Shown piece after piece: positions 9,377-17,451 of a stretch of 37,127 bases of DNA. The notes under the pieces are model-generated. The model made no database searches. It was not told where the DNA came from and was given only the letters and a program-made list of their open reading frames with translations. Source of the stretch: an uncultured Alistipes sp. Its GTDB lineage: Bacteria; Bacteroidota; Bacteroidia; Bacteroidales; Rikenellaceae. Position numbers and translations under genes: made by a program. The stretch covers positions 1 through 37,127 of the forward strand of contig CALUMQ010000021.1 in assembly GCA_944321765.1 (NCBI GenBank), given 5' to 3'. Numbering within the stretch: the first letter of the stretch is position 1; each line of letters begins with the position of its first letter.

Positions 9377-10180
9377 TCAGAGTCCGAAGGCCTCCTTGAG
9401 TTCGTCCATCTGGGCGTCGGTCATCCCCTCGGGCGCGAAGCCCATGGCGCATGCCGAGCGGTAGATCTGCGCCGACTTCGAGAGGACGTCGATCTGGTCG
9501 AAGGCCTCCATGACGTCGGGCCCCACGGCACAGACGCCGTGCTTCTCCCACAGCACCACGTCGTATTCGGCAAGCTGACGGACCGTGGCCCGGGCCAGCT
9601 CCACGGACGAAGGCATGGCGTAGGGAACGATCCCCAGCCCCTTGGGACAGAAGGCCCGCGTCTCGGGAATCATCGCCCAGAGGAGCTTCGTCAGCACGTC
9701 CTTTTCGAGAAACGCCCGGTGGTGGCTCATGGCCACCAGGTCGATCGGGTGGGTATGGATGGCCGCCGTGTAGCCGTTTCCGGCGGCGAGCATCTGCTCG
9801 TGCATGGCCAGATGCGAGGCCAGTTCGGAGGTCGGACGCACGGGGGCGTCGGCCACAATCTCGTACGAGGCTCCGTCGTCGAGGATGCGGATCACCGAGC
9901 CGTTCTCCATCGGGCGGCGAGCCAGGTCGCGCATCCGGCGGTTCGTCCCCTTGCAGAAGAAGTAGCACCCCTTCAGCCGGGGCAGCGTCATGCCGAAGGG
10001 AATCGGATCGCCGAGGGGCGGCAGGCGGCGGACCGCTTCGTCGATGCAGGCCGTGACGTTGACCGTGATGTTGCCGCCGTTGCGCTCGGCCCACCCCTTT
10101 TGCCAGAGGTATCCGGCCACTTCGGCAACCTCTTCGACCCGGCGGGCCAGTTCCGGACGGTTTTCGAGTATGGATTTCAT
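9377..10180 (-). CDS. rhaD: Rhamnulose-1-phosphate aldolase
   Basis: This 267-residue cytoplasmic class II aldolase splits L-rhamnulose 1-phosphate into dihydroxyacetone phosphate and L-lactaldehyde. Residues expected from the E. coli RhaD structure are present: Glu119 in the TSELASHLAMH segment, zinc ligands His142 and His144 in IHTHP, and His214 in WEKHG. The substrate-binding start WAERNGGNITVN is also conserved. The length is close to that of the family. It lies 24 bp downstream of rhaT and 96 bp upstream of the GH78 gene. No lactaldehyde reductase or dehydrogenase gene is visible in the window, so the fate of lactaldehyde is decided elsewhere. Confidence 0.95.
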   Translation of the reverse strand: MKSILENRPELARRVEEVAEVAGYLWQKGWAERNGGNITVNVTACIDEAVRRLPPLGDPIPFGMTLPRLKGCYFFCKGTNRRMRDLARRPMENGSVIRILDDGASYEIVADAPVRPTSELASHLAMHEQMLAAGNGYTAAIHTHPIDLVAMSHHRAFLEKDVLTKLLWAMIPETRAFCPKGLGIVPYAMPSSVELARATVRQLAEYDVVLWEKHGVCAVGPDVMEAFDQIDVLSKSAQIYRSACAMGFAPEGMTDAQMDELKEAFGL

Positions 10181-10204
10181 GAATGGCAGTTTATTGGATA
10201 GGAT

Positions 10205-11233
10205 TTATTGGAACAAAGATGGGAAAAATATCGAGAAAAGCAGCAGCGCGAGGCCTGCAGCGAGGGTCATCAGCGTGCGGGCGCTGCATCCGCGCCACTC
10301 CTTGAGCAGAATGCCCCAGAGGTTCGAGAAGATGACGTTCAGCGACATGAGGATGCTCCACGAGAAGGCCGTGAGCACGGGTGATCCGGTGAGGAAGCTC
10401 TTGCCCATCTCCAGCCCGAAGAACTGCGAGTACCACAGTCCTCCGGCCAGGGCGCAGAAGAGCAGGTTGTTGATCCACGTGCGGCCCGGCGTCCAGAGAT
10501 ACTCCCCGGCGGAGCGGTTGCGCACGTTCTGGTAGATGCAGTAGACGGCGTTGGTGACCCATCCTCCGAGGGTCACAAGGAGGATAACCGGGAGTCCCGC
10601 GACGAGCGGTGCGGCGCCCCGGGCTGCCGCGGCCTCCTTGATCGGCGTGCCGGCGTCGAGCCCCAGGGCGAAGCAGGCGCTCATCACGCCGGCCAGCAGC
10701 GCGACAGAGAGACCCTTTGTCAGGGCGAAGTCGCGGATGGCGGCATGCTTCTGCGCGTCGTTCATCGAGGCGGAGCGCAGTGATCCGGCGTATCCGATCA
10801 CGGCGATGCCGGCCAGCGTGATGCACACGCCCAGCAGCAGGATGAGCCCCGTGCCGTGAAGCAGGTCCGTTCCGGCGAAGAGCGCCGGGAGCAGCGTGCC
10901 GAATGCCGAGCAGGTTCCGAGCGAGATCGACTGCCCGAGCGCCACGCCGAGGTAGCGCATCGAGAGTCCGAAGGTGAGGCCTCCGACGCCCCACAGTGCG
11001 CCGTAGAGGATGGCTTTGGCGGCGCCTCCCGCCGTCAGCAGCTCCCGAAGCGTGGAGCCTTCGGGCACGGCGGCCAGGGCCCCGAGCAGCGGGAAGATGA
11101 GCCAGGCGAAGATGCCCTGCATGAGCCAGAAGTTCTCCCAGCTCCACCCCTTCACGCGGTTGATGGGCACGTAGGAGCTCGACTGTCCGAACGATCCGAC
11201 GGCGATAATGAGCAAACCGATGAGCGTCTCCAT
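10205..11233 (-). CDS. rhaT: L-rhamnose:proton symporter
   Basis: The protein has 342 residues and is almost entirely hydrophobic, with about ten predicted membrane helices, as expected for the RhaT family of the drug/metabolite transporter superfamily. The N-terminal part (GSFGQSSSYVPINRVKGWSWENFW) and the stretch ALWGVGGLTFGLSMRYLGV with LGQSISLGTCSAFGTL are characteristic RhaT patterns. It sits in the inner membrane and imports free L-rhamnose with protons. It starts only 4 nt downstream of the rhaA stop codon, which suggests translational coupling. Position between the isomerase and aldolase genes supports rhamnose as substrate. Confidence 0.93.
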   Translation of the reverse strand: METLIGLLIIAVGSFGQSSSYVPINRVKGWSWENFWLMQGIFAWLIFPLLGALAAVPEGSTLRELLTAGGAAKAILYGALWGVGGLTFGLSMRYLGVALGQSISLGTCSAFGTLLPALFAGTDLLHGTGLILLLGVCITLAGIAVIGYAGSLRSASMNDAQKHAAIRDFALTKGLSVALLAGVMSACFALGLDAGTPIKEAAAARGAAPLVAGLPVILLVTLGGWVTNAVYCIYQNVRNRSAGEYLWTPGRTWINNLLFCALAGGLWYSQFFGLEMGKSFLTGSPVLTAFSWSILMSLNVIFSNLWGILLKEWRGCSARTLMTLAAGLALLLFSIFFPSLFQ

Positions 11234-11237
11234 GGCA

Positions 11238-12494
11238 CTATCGGCGTTTCGAGGTCACGTCGCGTTCGTACTGCTGGACCTCGGCGATGAACGCCTCGCC
11301 GACCGGCACGTCGTTGCGCAGGCAGAACTCGTCCCAGACGGCGTTCCACGGCAGCGCCTTCGACTCTTCGAGCAGCGCGAGGCGTTCGAATCCCCGCCCG
11401 GCGGCTTCGTGGGAGCGCAGCGTGGCGAGCGGTTCGAGCAGCGCCTGCATCAGACACTTCTGCGTGGCCCGCGATCCGACGACGTAGGCGCCGATGCGGT
11501 TGATCGAGGCGTCGAAGTAGTCGAGGCCGATGTGCACGCGGTCGAGGGCGTTGCAGCGCACGATCTCCTTGCAGAGTTCGAGCGTGTCGTCGTTGAGGAT
11601 CGTCACGTGGTCCGAGTCCCAGCGCACGGGGCGCGAGACGTGGAGCATCACCTCCGGGAGGAAGAGCAGCAGCGACGAGATCTTGTCGGCCACCGACTCC
11701 GTGGGGTGGAAGTGCCCCGTGTCGAGGGTGACGATCTTCTGCCGCGAGACGCCGTAGCCGATGTAGAAGTCGTTCGACCCCACGGTGTAGCTCTCCAGCC
11801 CGATGCCGAAGACCTTCGACTCGATGCAGTCCTTCATGTGGGTGTACTCCGTTTCGAAGATCCGGTCCAGCGAGTCGCGCAGCAGCTCGCGGTACATCAT
11901 GCGGTTGACCGTGAGATCCTTCGATCCGTCGTGTATCCAGATATTCATGATCGAGGGGTCGCCCTGCGCCCGGCCCATCTCCTCGGCGATGGCGCGGCAG
12001 CGGCGCGTGTGCTCGATCCAGAAGTCGCGGATCGCCGGGTCGGGATTCGCCAGCGAGAGGTCGCCCGACTTCGGGTGCGAGAACGACGTGGAGTTGAAGT
12101 CCAGCTTCATGTCGTTCTCCTTCGCCCAGTCGATCCATCCGCGGAAGTGGCGCGGTTCGATCCGGTCGCGGTCGACCGCCTCGCCGCCGAATTCGCCGTA
12201 GATGGCGTGGAGGTTCAGGCGGTGTTTTCCGGGAATGAGCGATGCGGCCTTGACGATGTCCTGGCGCAGCTCCCCGACGTTGCGCGCCTTGCCGGGGTAG
12301 TTGCCCGTGGCCTGGATGCCTCCCGTGAGTTCGCCGCCGCGGTTTTCGAAGCCCGTGACGTCGTCGGCCTGCCAGCAGTGGAGCGACAGCGAAATGCGTT
12401 GCAGCGCTTCGAGCGCCCGCTCCGTATCCACGCCGATCTCCGCGTAGCGCTCCTGCGCGATGGCGTATGCCTTTTCGATAAGTTCCGTTTTCAT
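11238..12494 (-). CDS. rhaA: L-rhamnose isomerase
   Basis: This 418-residue cytoplasmic isomerase converts L-rhamnose to L-rhamnulose. The TIM-barrel metal site can be followed residue by residue: Glu234 (GLESYT), Asp258 (LDTGH), His285 (LHVSRPV), Asp293 and Asp295 (RWDSDH), and Asp325 (GLDYFD). The last five match the E. coli enzyme's metal ligands with a constant shift of nine residues. The N-terminal LSLHCWQADDVTGFE and the NIWIHDGSKD patch are also diagnostic. It lies 10 bp after rhaB and 4 nt before rhaT. The start ATG at 12494 gives the usual family N-terminus. Confidence 0.96.
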   Translation of the reverse strand: MKTELIEKAYAIAQERYAEIGVDTERALEALQRISLSLHCWQADDVTGFENRGGELTGGIQATGNYPGKARNVGELRQDIVKAASLIPGKHRLNLHAIYGEFGGEAVDRDRIEPRHFRGWIDWAKENDMKLDFNSTSFSHPKSGDLSLANPDPAIRDFWIEHTRRCRAIAEEMGRAQGDPSIMNIWIHDGSKDLTVNRMMYRELLRDSLDRIFETEYTHMKDCIESKVFGIGLESYTVGSNDFYIGYGVSRQKIVTLDTGHFHPTESVADKISSLLLFLPEVMLHVSRPVRWDSDHVTILNDDTLELCKEIVRCNALDRVHIGLDYFDASINRIGAYVVGSRATQKCLMQALLEPLATLRSHEAAGRGFERLALLEESKALPWNAVWDEFCLRNDVPVGEAFIAEVQQYERDVTSKRR

Positions 12495-12504
12495 AAGGGT
12501 CGGT

Positions 12505-13935
12505 TTATAGATTTGGTAAGTATGTCGTCGTTTCGATCGAGCGGCGGATGTAGCGCCGCATCTCCTCCAGCGAGGCGACCAGACCGGCGGCCCGCGCCTG
12601 CATCATGATGTTGCCCAGCGCCGTGGCCTCGTCGGGACCCGCCACGACGGGCACACCGACGGCATCGGCCGTCATCTGGTTCAGCAGCCCGTTGCGAGCT
12701 CCGCCGCCGATGACGTGGAGCCGTTCGATCGGGAAGGGCGCCAGCCCCCGCAGCGTGTCGAGCACCGAGGCGTATTTCGCCGCCAGGGAGTCGAAGATCA
12801 GACGCATCATCGCGGCGTCGTCTGCCGGGACGGGCACGGCGTGCGCGGCGCACCACGTGCGGATGGCCTGCGGCATGTCGGTCGGCGCCGCGAACTCCGC
12901 GGCATCGGGGTCGACAACCGCCCCCGAAGGAGCCGTCTCCCGGGTCATGCGCACGATCTCCTCGTAGGAGTAGTCCCGGTTCTCCCGCCTCCAGGCCTCG
13001 CGGCACTGTTCGAGCAGCCACATGCCGGTGATGTTCTTCAGCAGCCGCACGGTGCCGTCCACGCCGCCCTCGTTGGTGAAGTTGCAGGCGGCGGTCTGCG
13101 GGGTGATCATCGGCTCGCGGATCTCGACGCCCATGAGCGACCAGGTTCCCGACGAGAGGTAGGCGAAGCGTTCGTTCTCGGCCGGGACGGCGGCAACGGC
13201 CGAGGCGGTGTCGTGCCCCGCGACGGCGACAACCTCCACCTGCGGCAGTCCGCACGCTGCGGCCACCTCGCGGCGCAGCGTGCCGATCCGGTGCCCGGGC
13301 ATGACGATGGGCGGGAAGAGTTCGGGCGAGAGCCCCATGCCTTCGAGCAGACGGGCTTCGATTCGTTTCGTGCGGGGATTCAGCAGCTGGGAGGTCGAGG
13401 CGATGGTATATTCGGTGACCATCTCCCCGGTGAGCAGGTACGACAGCGCGTCGGGCATGAAGAGCAGCCGGCGGGCGGCCCGGAGTGCCGAGCATCCTTC
13501 GCGTTGGAGGGCGTAGAGCTGGTAGAGCGAGTTGAAATCCATGACCTGGATTCCCGTGGCGGCATAGACCTCGTCACGGGGAAGCACCCCGGCGAAGTAG
13601 GCCTCGGGAACGCCGCGCGTGAAGGGATCGCGGTAGGCGCGGGGCAGACCGAGGATTTCGCCGTCGGATCCCACGCAGGCGAAATCCACGCCCCAGGTGT
13701 CGATGCCCAGTGACGTGATCGGCAGGTGCCGGCGTCCGGCGAGCTCCAGTCCGTGGAGAATCTCTTCGTAGAGCGTGTAGATATTCCAGTAGTATCGTTC
13801 GCCGATGCGGAGCAGCCGGTTCGGGAAGCGGTGCAGCACTTCGAGGGTGATGCCGTGGTCGGAGAGCGCAGCCAGAATGACGCGGCCGCTCGTTGCTCCC
13901 AGGTCGACGCCGATGAAATAGCGTTCCATGGTCAT
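12505..13935 (-). CDS. rhaB: L-rhamnulokinase (FGGY family)
   Basis: The 476-residue kinase phosphorylates L-rhamnulose with ATP to L-rhamnulose 1-phosphate. The N-terminal ATPase-fold phosphate loop is IGVDLGATSGRV (residues 8-19), the predicted catalytic base is Asp242 in VAGHDTASAV, and the C-terminal FGGY signature region is HVIGGGARNGLLNQ followed by GPDEATALGN. It is the first gene of the operon, divergent from the AraC-type regulator. Two ATG codons are possible: 13935 (MTMERYF) and 13929 (MERYF). The second gives the more usual family start; the sequence does not decide. Confidence 0.95.
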   Translation of the reverse strand: MTMERYFIGVDLGATSGRVILAALSDHGITLEVLHRFPNRLLRIGERYYWNIYTLYEEILHGLELAGRRHLPITSLGIDTWGVDFACVGSDGEILGLPRAYRDPFTRGVPEAYFAGVLPRDEVYAATGIQVMDFNSLYQLYALQREGCSALRAARRLLFMPDALSYLLTGEMVTEYTIASTSQLLNPRTKRIEARLLEGMGLSPELFPPIVMPGHRIGTLRREVAAACGLPQVEVVAVAGHDTASAVAAVPAENERFAYLSSGTWSLMGVEIREPMITPQTAACNFTNEGGVDGTVRLLKNITGMWLLEQCREAWRRENRDYSYEEIVRMTRETAPSGAVVDPDAAEFAAPTDMPQAIRTWCAAHAVPVPADDAAMMRLIFDSLAAKYASVLDTLRGLAPFPIERLHVIGGGARNGLLNQMTADAVGVPVVAGPDEATALGNIMMQARAAGLVASLEEMRRYIRRSIETTTYLPNL

Positions 13936-13954
13936 GAAGTTTTGGGTTGGTATA

Positions 13955-13962
13955 CAAAGCTA
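13955..13962 (-). promoter_or_regulatory. Candidate -7 box of the rhamnose operon promoter
   Basis: Read on the minus strand this is TAGCTTTG, matching the Bacteroidales -7 consensus TAnnTTTG. It would start transcription near 13950, about 15 nt before the rhaB start. No TTTG-type -33 box is found 19-21 nt upstream, as expected for an activator-dependent promoter. Confidence 0.55.
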
Positions 13963-13976
13963 CGGAATCTTTTACG

Positions 13977-13984
13977 TATCTTTG
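13977..13984 (+). promoter_or_regulatory. Candidate -7 box of the AraC-family regulator gene
   Basis: TATCTTTG matches the Bacteroidales -7 consensus TAnnTTTG and would give a start near 13991, about 30 nt before the regulator's ATG at 14022. The -33 region is poor. The operator repeats then fall on the start site and leader, suggesting autoregulation. Confidence 0.5.
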
Positions 13985-13990
13985 TTGATG

Positions 13991-14019
13991 GATTTGACAA
14001 ACTCCATATAGATTTGACA
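13991..14019. promoter_or_regulatory. Direct-repeat operator, probably for the adjacent AraC-type regulator
   Basis: GATTTGACA occurs at 13991-13999 and again at 14011-14019, exactly 20 bp apart, so both copies face the same side of the helix. Tandem half-sites with about two-turn spacing are typical of AraC/XylS proteins. Relative to the rhaB promoter the repeats lie at roughly -41 to -69, the usual position for an activator touching RNA polymerase. Confidence 0.6.
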
Positions 14020-14021
14020 CT

Positions 14022-14921
14022 ATGGAAGACCGTCCGAAGAGCATCCTGCACTACCTGCCCGTATCGTCGCGCGACGAACAGTGGGGCGTCGTCTGCACCA
14101 CGGCCGGGCACCAGCACGTTCCGCCCGGAACGCCCTATCCCGTGTCGCAACATCCTGAATCATATCTGTTTTACAAGGGAAGCGGACGCACGCTGAACGA
14201 GTACCAGCTGGTCTACATCACCGCCGGACGGGGGCGCTTCGAGTCGGCCTCGTGCCCGTTGCAGGAGGTCGGGGCCGGGACCATGCTGCTGCTCTTTCCC
14301 AACGAATGGCACTCCTATTCGCCCGACCCCGAGGTGGGGTGGACCGAGTGGTGGGTCGGATTCCGCGGCGCCTATGTCGGCCACCTGGAGCAGCAGGGAT
14401 TCCTCACGCGGCAGCACCCGCTCTTCCGCATCGGATGCAGCGGCGGCATCGAACGGTGTTACCGCGAGATCATCACCACGGTCGAGGAGGAGCGTGTGGG
14501 ATTCCAGCCCCTGATCTCGAGCATCGTGCTCCATATCCTCGGCTCCACGCTCTTCAAGCACAGCAACCTGCTCTATTCGGACAACCCGGTCGTGGAGAAG
14601 ATCAACCGCGCGAAGACGATCATGCGGACCCATGTCGGCCGGGAGCTCTCCCCCGAGCAAATCGCCCGCGACGTGGAGATGGGCTATACGTGGTTCCGCC
14701 GCGCTTTCCGCCGCTACGTGGGAATGGCTCCGGCGCAGTACCAGCAGGCCCTGCGTCAGAACAAGGCCCGGGAGCTGCTCACCACGACGACGCTCAGCAT
14801 CTCGGAGATCGCCTATGAGCTGGGATTCGAGAGCGCGAGCGCCTTTTCGCTCTTCTTCCGCCTGCGCGAGCGGCTCAGCCCCACGCAGTACCGGGCGCGT
14901 TTCCGCGGCGAGAGGGAGTGA
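14022..14921 (+). CDS. AraC-family transcriptional regulator of the rhamnose operon
   Basis: The 299-residue protein has an N-terminal cupin-like sensing domain (about 25-120, with YQLVYITAGRGRFES and LLLFPNEWHSYSPD) and a C-terminal AraC-type double helix-turn-helix domain (about 192-296). The first recognition region is SPEQIARDVEMGYTWFRRAF and the second is SISEIAYELGFESASAFSLF, followed by the family end RLRERLSPTQYRARF. It is divergent from rhaB with an 86-bp gap that holds two overlapping promoters and a direct-repeat operator. It probably activates the operon in response to rhamnose, by analogy with RhaR/RhaS and the B. thetaiotaomicron rhamnose regulator. The ligand is inferred from position only. 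A strong hairpin follows the gene. Confidence 0.9.
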   Translation: MEDRPKSILHYLPVSSRDEQWGVVCTTAGHQHVPPGTPYPVSQHPESYLFYKGSGRTLNEYQLVYITAGRGRFESASCPLQEVGAGTMLLLFPNEWHSYSPDPEVGWTEWWVGFRGAYVGHLEQQGFLTRQHPLFRIGCSGGIERCYREIITTVEEERVGFQPLISSIVLHILGSTLFKHSNLLYSDNPVVEKINRAKTIMRTHVGRELSPEQIARDVEMGYTWFRRAFRRYVGMAPAQYQQALRQNKARELLTTTTLSISEIAYELGFESASAFSLFFRLRERLSPTQYRARFRGERE

Positions 14922-14944
14922 CCGCCCGACTCTCCGGCATACAT

Positions 14945-14980
14945 GCGAAAGGGGACCGAATCCGTTCGGTCCCCTTTCGC
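14945..14980. terminator. Bidirectional terminator between the AraC gene and argH
   Basis: A perfect 16-bp inverted repeat (14945-14960 and 14965-14980, arms GCGAAAGGGGACCGAA and its complement) encloses the 4-nt loop TCCG. It starts 24 bp after the regulator's stop and lies 63 bp beyond the argH stop, between two converging genes. The A and T runs inside the arms make it usable from both sides. Confidence 0.85.
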
Positions 14981-15043
14981 TCGTGCGGGATGGCGTCATC
15001 CGCCCGTTGCGGCGCTCTGTTATCTTGCGCTGTTACTGGCGGC

Positions 15044-16357
15044 TTACATCCCCGGAGTCTCGAACTCCTGCATGACGGCCTCCATCTTGCGGCGGATCTC
15101 CGCCGTGCAGAGGTTCCCGATGCTCCCTTCGTGGGTGTGGTGCACCTCGCGCGTGGGACGGTACTCGCCCCGCTGTACGGCCATGCCGACCTGCCGGTAG
15201 GCCTCGCGGAACGGCACGCCCTGCAGCACCAGCCGGTTGACATCCTCGACGGTGAAGAGGTAGTCGTATTTGCGGTCGTCGAGGATGTGTTCGTTCACCC
15301 GCACGTGCGCGAGCATGAAGTCGCACATCCCGAGCGTGCGCTTGATCTCCTCGATGGCCGGGAAGAGGATGTCCTTCATCAGCTGCAGGTCGCGGTGGTA
15401 ACCCACCGGGAGGTTTGTCGTCAGCAGGGCGATCTCGTTCGGCACGGCCTGCAGGCGGTTGCAGCGTCCGCGCATGATCTCGAAGACATCGGGATTCTTC
15501 TTGTGGGGCATGATGCTCGATCCGGTCGTGAGCTCGTCGGGCAGGGAGATGAATCCGAAGTTCTGGCTCATGAACAGGCAGGCGTCCATGGCCAGGCGTC
15601 CGATCGTTGCGGCAATGGCGGCAATGGCGGCGGCCGCCGCGCGTTCGCTCTTGCCGCGGCTCATCTGTGCGGCCACGACGTTGTAGTGCAGCGTCTCGAA
15701 GTGGAGCAGCCGCGTGGTCATCGTGCGGTCCAGCGGAAACGACGATCCGTAACCGGCGGCCGATCCCAGGGGATTCTGGTTGGCGATGTGCCACGCCGCG
15801 GCCACCAGGCGCATGTCGTCGACCAATGTCTCGGCGTAGGCGCCGAACCAGAGCCCGAACGACGAGGGCATGGCGATCTGCAGGTGCGTGTATCCGGGCA
15901 TGAGAACCTCCTTGTAGCGTTCGCTGAGCTCCTGCAGCCGGTCGAACACGGCTTTGGTCCTTTCGGCGATCTGCCGCAGCTCGTCGCGCAGGAAGAGCTT
16001 CAGGTCCACGAGCACCTGGTCGTTGCGCGAGCGTCCCGAGTGGATTTTCTTTCCGGCGTCGCCCAGCCGTCGGGTGAGCATCAGCTCGACCTGCGAATGG
16101 ACATCCTCCGTGTCGGGTTCGATCTCGAAGCGTCCGGCCTCGATCTCCGCGGCAATCTCCTTCAGTCCGGCGGTGAGGCTCTTCAGCTCTTCGGCCGAGA
16201 GCAGCCCGATCTTTTCAAGCATGGCGATGTGGGCCAGCGACCCTTCGACGTCGTAGCGGGCCAGGCGCAGGTCCAGTTCGCGGTCCTGGCCGACGGTATA
16301 TTCTTCGATCATTTTGTCGGGTTCGAAACCCTTGTCCCAAAGTTTGGTCGTGCTCAT
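15044..16357 (-). CDS. argH: Argininosuccinate lyase
   Basis: This 437-residue enzyme of the fumarase/aspartase superfamily splits argininosuccinate into arginine and fumarate, the last step of the pathway. The superfamily signature GSSIMPHKKNPD is present, as are SGRSRNDQV near the N-terminal third and the TSAAGY-like patch GSAAGYGSSFPLDR. The frame stays open for 117 codons upstream, but the start at 16357 (MSTTKLWDKGFEPDK) is the family start. It overlaps the preceding argE-like gene by 4 nt (ATGA), which implies translational coupling. It is the last gene of the arg operon. Confidence 0.96.
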   Translation of the reverse strand: MSTTKLWDKGFEPDKMIEEYTVGQDRELDLRLARYDVEGSLAHIAMLEKIGLLSAEELKSLTAGLKEIAAEIEAGRFEIEPDTEDVHSQVELMLTRRLGDAGKKIHSGRSRNDQVLVDLKLFLRDELRQIAERTKAVFDRLQELSERYKEVLMPGYTHLQIAMPSSFGLWFGAYAETLVDDMRLVAAAWHIANQNPLGSAAGYGSSFPLDRTMTTRLLHFETLHYNVVAAQMSRGKSERAAAAAIAAIAATIGRLAMDACLFMSQNFGFISLPDELTTGSSIMPHKKNPDVFEIMRGRCNRLQAVPNEIALLTTNLPVGYHRDLQLMKDILFPAIEEIKRTLGMCDFMLAHVRVNEHILDDRKYDYLFTVEDVNRLVLQGVPFREAYRQVGMAVQRGEYRPTREVHHTHEGSIGNLCTAEIRRKMEAVMQEFETPGM

Positions 16358-17418
16358 GCGTAGAGTTTGGCTAATTGTTCGATGTATTGTTCGTAAATTC
16401 CGAGGGCCTGGTCGATCTCGTCGACAAGGACATACTCGTCGGCCGAGTGGGAGCGCGACGACTCCCCGGGGCCCATCTTCAGCGACGGGAAGGGCATCAG
16501 CGTGCGGTCGGAGGTTGTCGGGGAGACGAACGTCCGACGTCCGACGGCGCGTGCGGCCTGCACGAGCGGATGCTCCTCGCCGACCGCCGCGGCGCGGATG
16601 CGCGTCGAGCGGGGTATGGCTTCCGATTGGAGGGCGGCGCGCAGGATGTCGACCGTCTGCTCGTTCGTATAGGCGTCGGTCGTGCGCACGTCGACGACGA
16701 AGCGGCACACATCGGGCACGACGTTGTGCTGCGTGCCGGCCTCGATCTGCGTCACGGCGATGCCGATGGGTCCCAACAGCGGGGATTCGCGCTCGAAGCG
16801 GAATCCGCGCAGCCGGGCAATGTCGTCCAGCGCAATGTAGAGGGCGTTGATCCCCTCTCCGCGGGCGGCGTGTCCGCTGCGGCCGCGGGCCGTGCAGTCC
16901 AGCACGACCAGTCCGCGTTCGCCCGTGGCGGCCTGCATCCCCGTGGGTTCGCCCACGAGGGCCATGTCAATCTTTCCGAGGGCAGGCACCAGCGCCCGCA
17001 TGCCGTGCTCGCCCATGCACTCCTCCTCGGCCGAGATGGCCACGACGAGGTTGAAGGGCAGCTTCCGGCGGCGGAACGTGAGGAAGGTCTCCGTGAGCGC
17101 GACGACCGAGGCTCCGGCGTCGTTGCTGCCGAGCCCGTAGAGACGTCCCTCCTCCAGCGTCGGGGCAAACGGGTCCCGGGTGTACGATGCGGCGGGCCGC
17201 ACGGTGTCGTGGTGCGAATTGAGCAGCAGCGTCGGACGTGCCGGATCGAAGCCTTCGGAGCGCGCCCAGACGTTGTTGTAGAGCCGCTTGGGGACGGCGC
17301 CGTGTGCGGCGAGAAAGCGCTCGACGAGATCGGCCGTGCGCGCTTCGTCGCGCGAAAGGGAGGGCGTGCGGATCAGCGCCTGCAGCAGTTCGACGGCTTC
17401 CTGGGTTCGTGGGTCCAT
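16354..17418 (-). CDS. argE: M20-family N-acylornithine deacylase (ArgE role)
   Basis: The 354-residue metallohydrolase of the M20 family should remove the N-acyl group within the arginine pathway. The two-zinc site is visible: His69 and Asp71 (SHHDTV), bridging Asp100 (GSNDAG), catalytic Glu131 with Glu132 (AEEE), and Glu157 (GEPTG). The dimerisation domain with GRSGHAARGEGINAL lies in the middle and a final histidine in the SHSADEYV segment near the C-terminus. M20 members also include DapE and carboxypeptidases, so sequence alone does not fix the substrate. Position between argB and argH, with ATGA overlap to argH, and the argF' gene in the same operon point to N-acetyl- or more likely N-succinyl-citrulline/ornithine. 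The gap to argB is 33 bp. Confidence 0.88.
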   Translation of the reverse strand: MDPRTQEAVELLQALIRTPSLSRDEARTADLVERFLAAHGAVPKRLYNNVWARSEGFDPARPTLLLNSHHDTVRPAASYTRDPFAPTLEEGRLYGLGSNDAGASVVALTETFLTFRRRKLPFNLVVAISAEEECMGEHGMRALVPALGKIDMALVGEPTGMQAATGERGLVVLDCTARGRSGHAARGEGINALYIALDDIARLRGFRFERESPLLGPIGIAVTQIEAGTQHNVVPDVCRFVVDVRTTDAYTNEQTVDILRAALQSEAIPRSTRIRAAAVGEEHPLVQAARAVGRRTFVSPTTSDRTLMPFPSLKMGPGESSRSHSADEYVLVDEIDQALGIYEQYIEQLAKLYA

Positions 17419-17451
17419 ATCTGCGTTTCGGGATTTCGGATCGTGGGTGCC

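Noticed and set aside
6221-10201. Very long plus-strand open frame (1326 codons) opposite the GH78 and rhaD genes
   Set aside because: It is a mirror of GC-rich coding sequence on the minus strand; the product is low-complexity and matches no family, while the minus strand shows clear enzyme motifs.
16358-16708. N-terminal extension of argH by 117 codons
   Set aside because: Overlaps the argE-like gene in another frame and is not part of the argininosuccinate lyase family; the ATGA start at 16357 is preferred.
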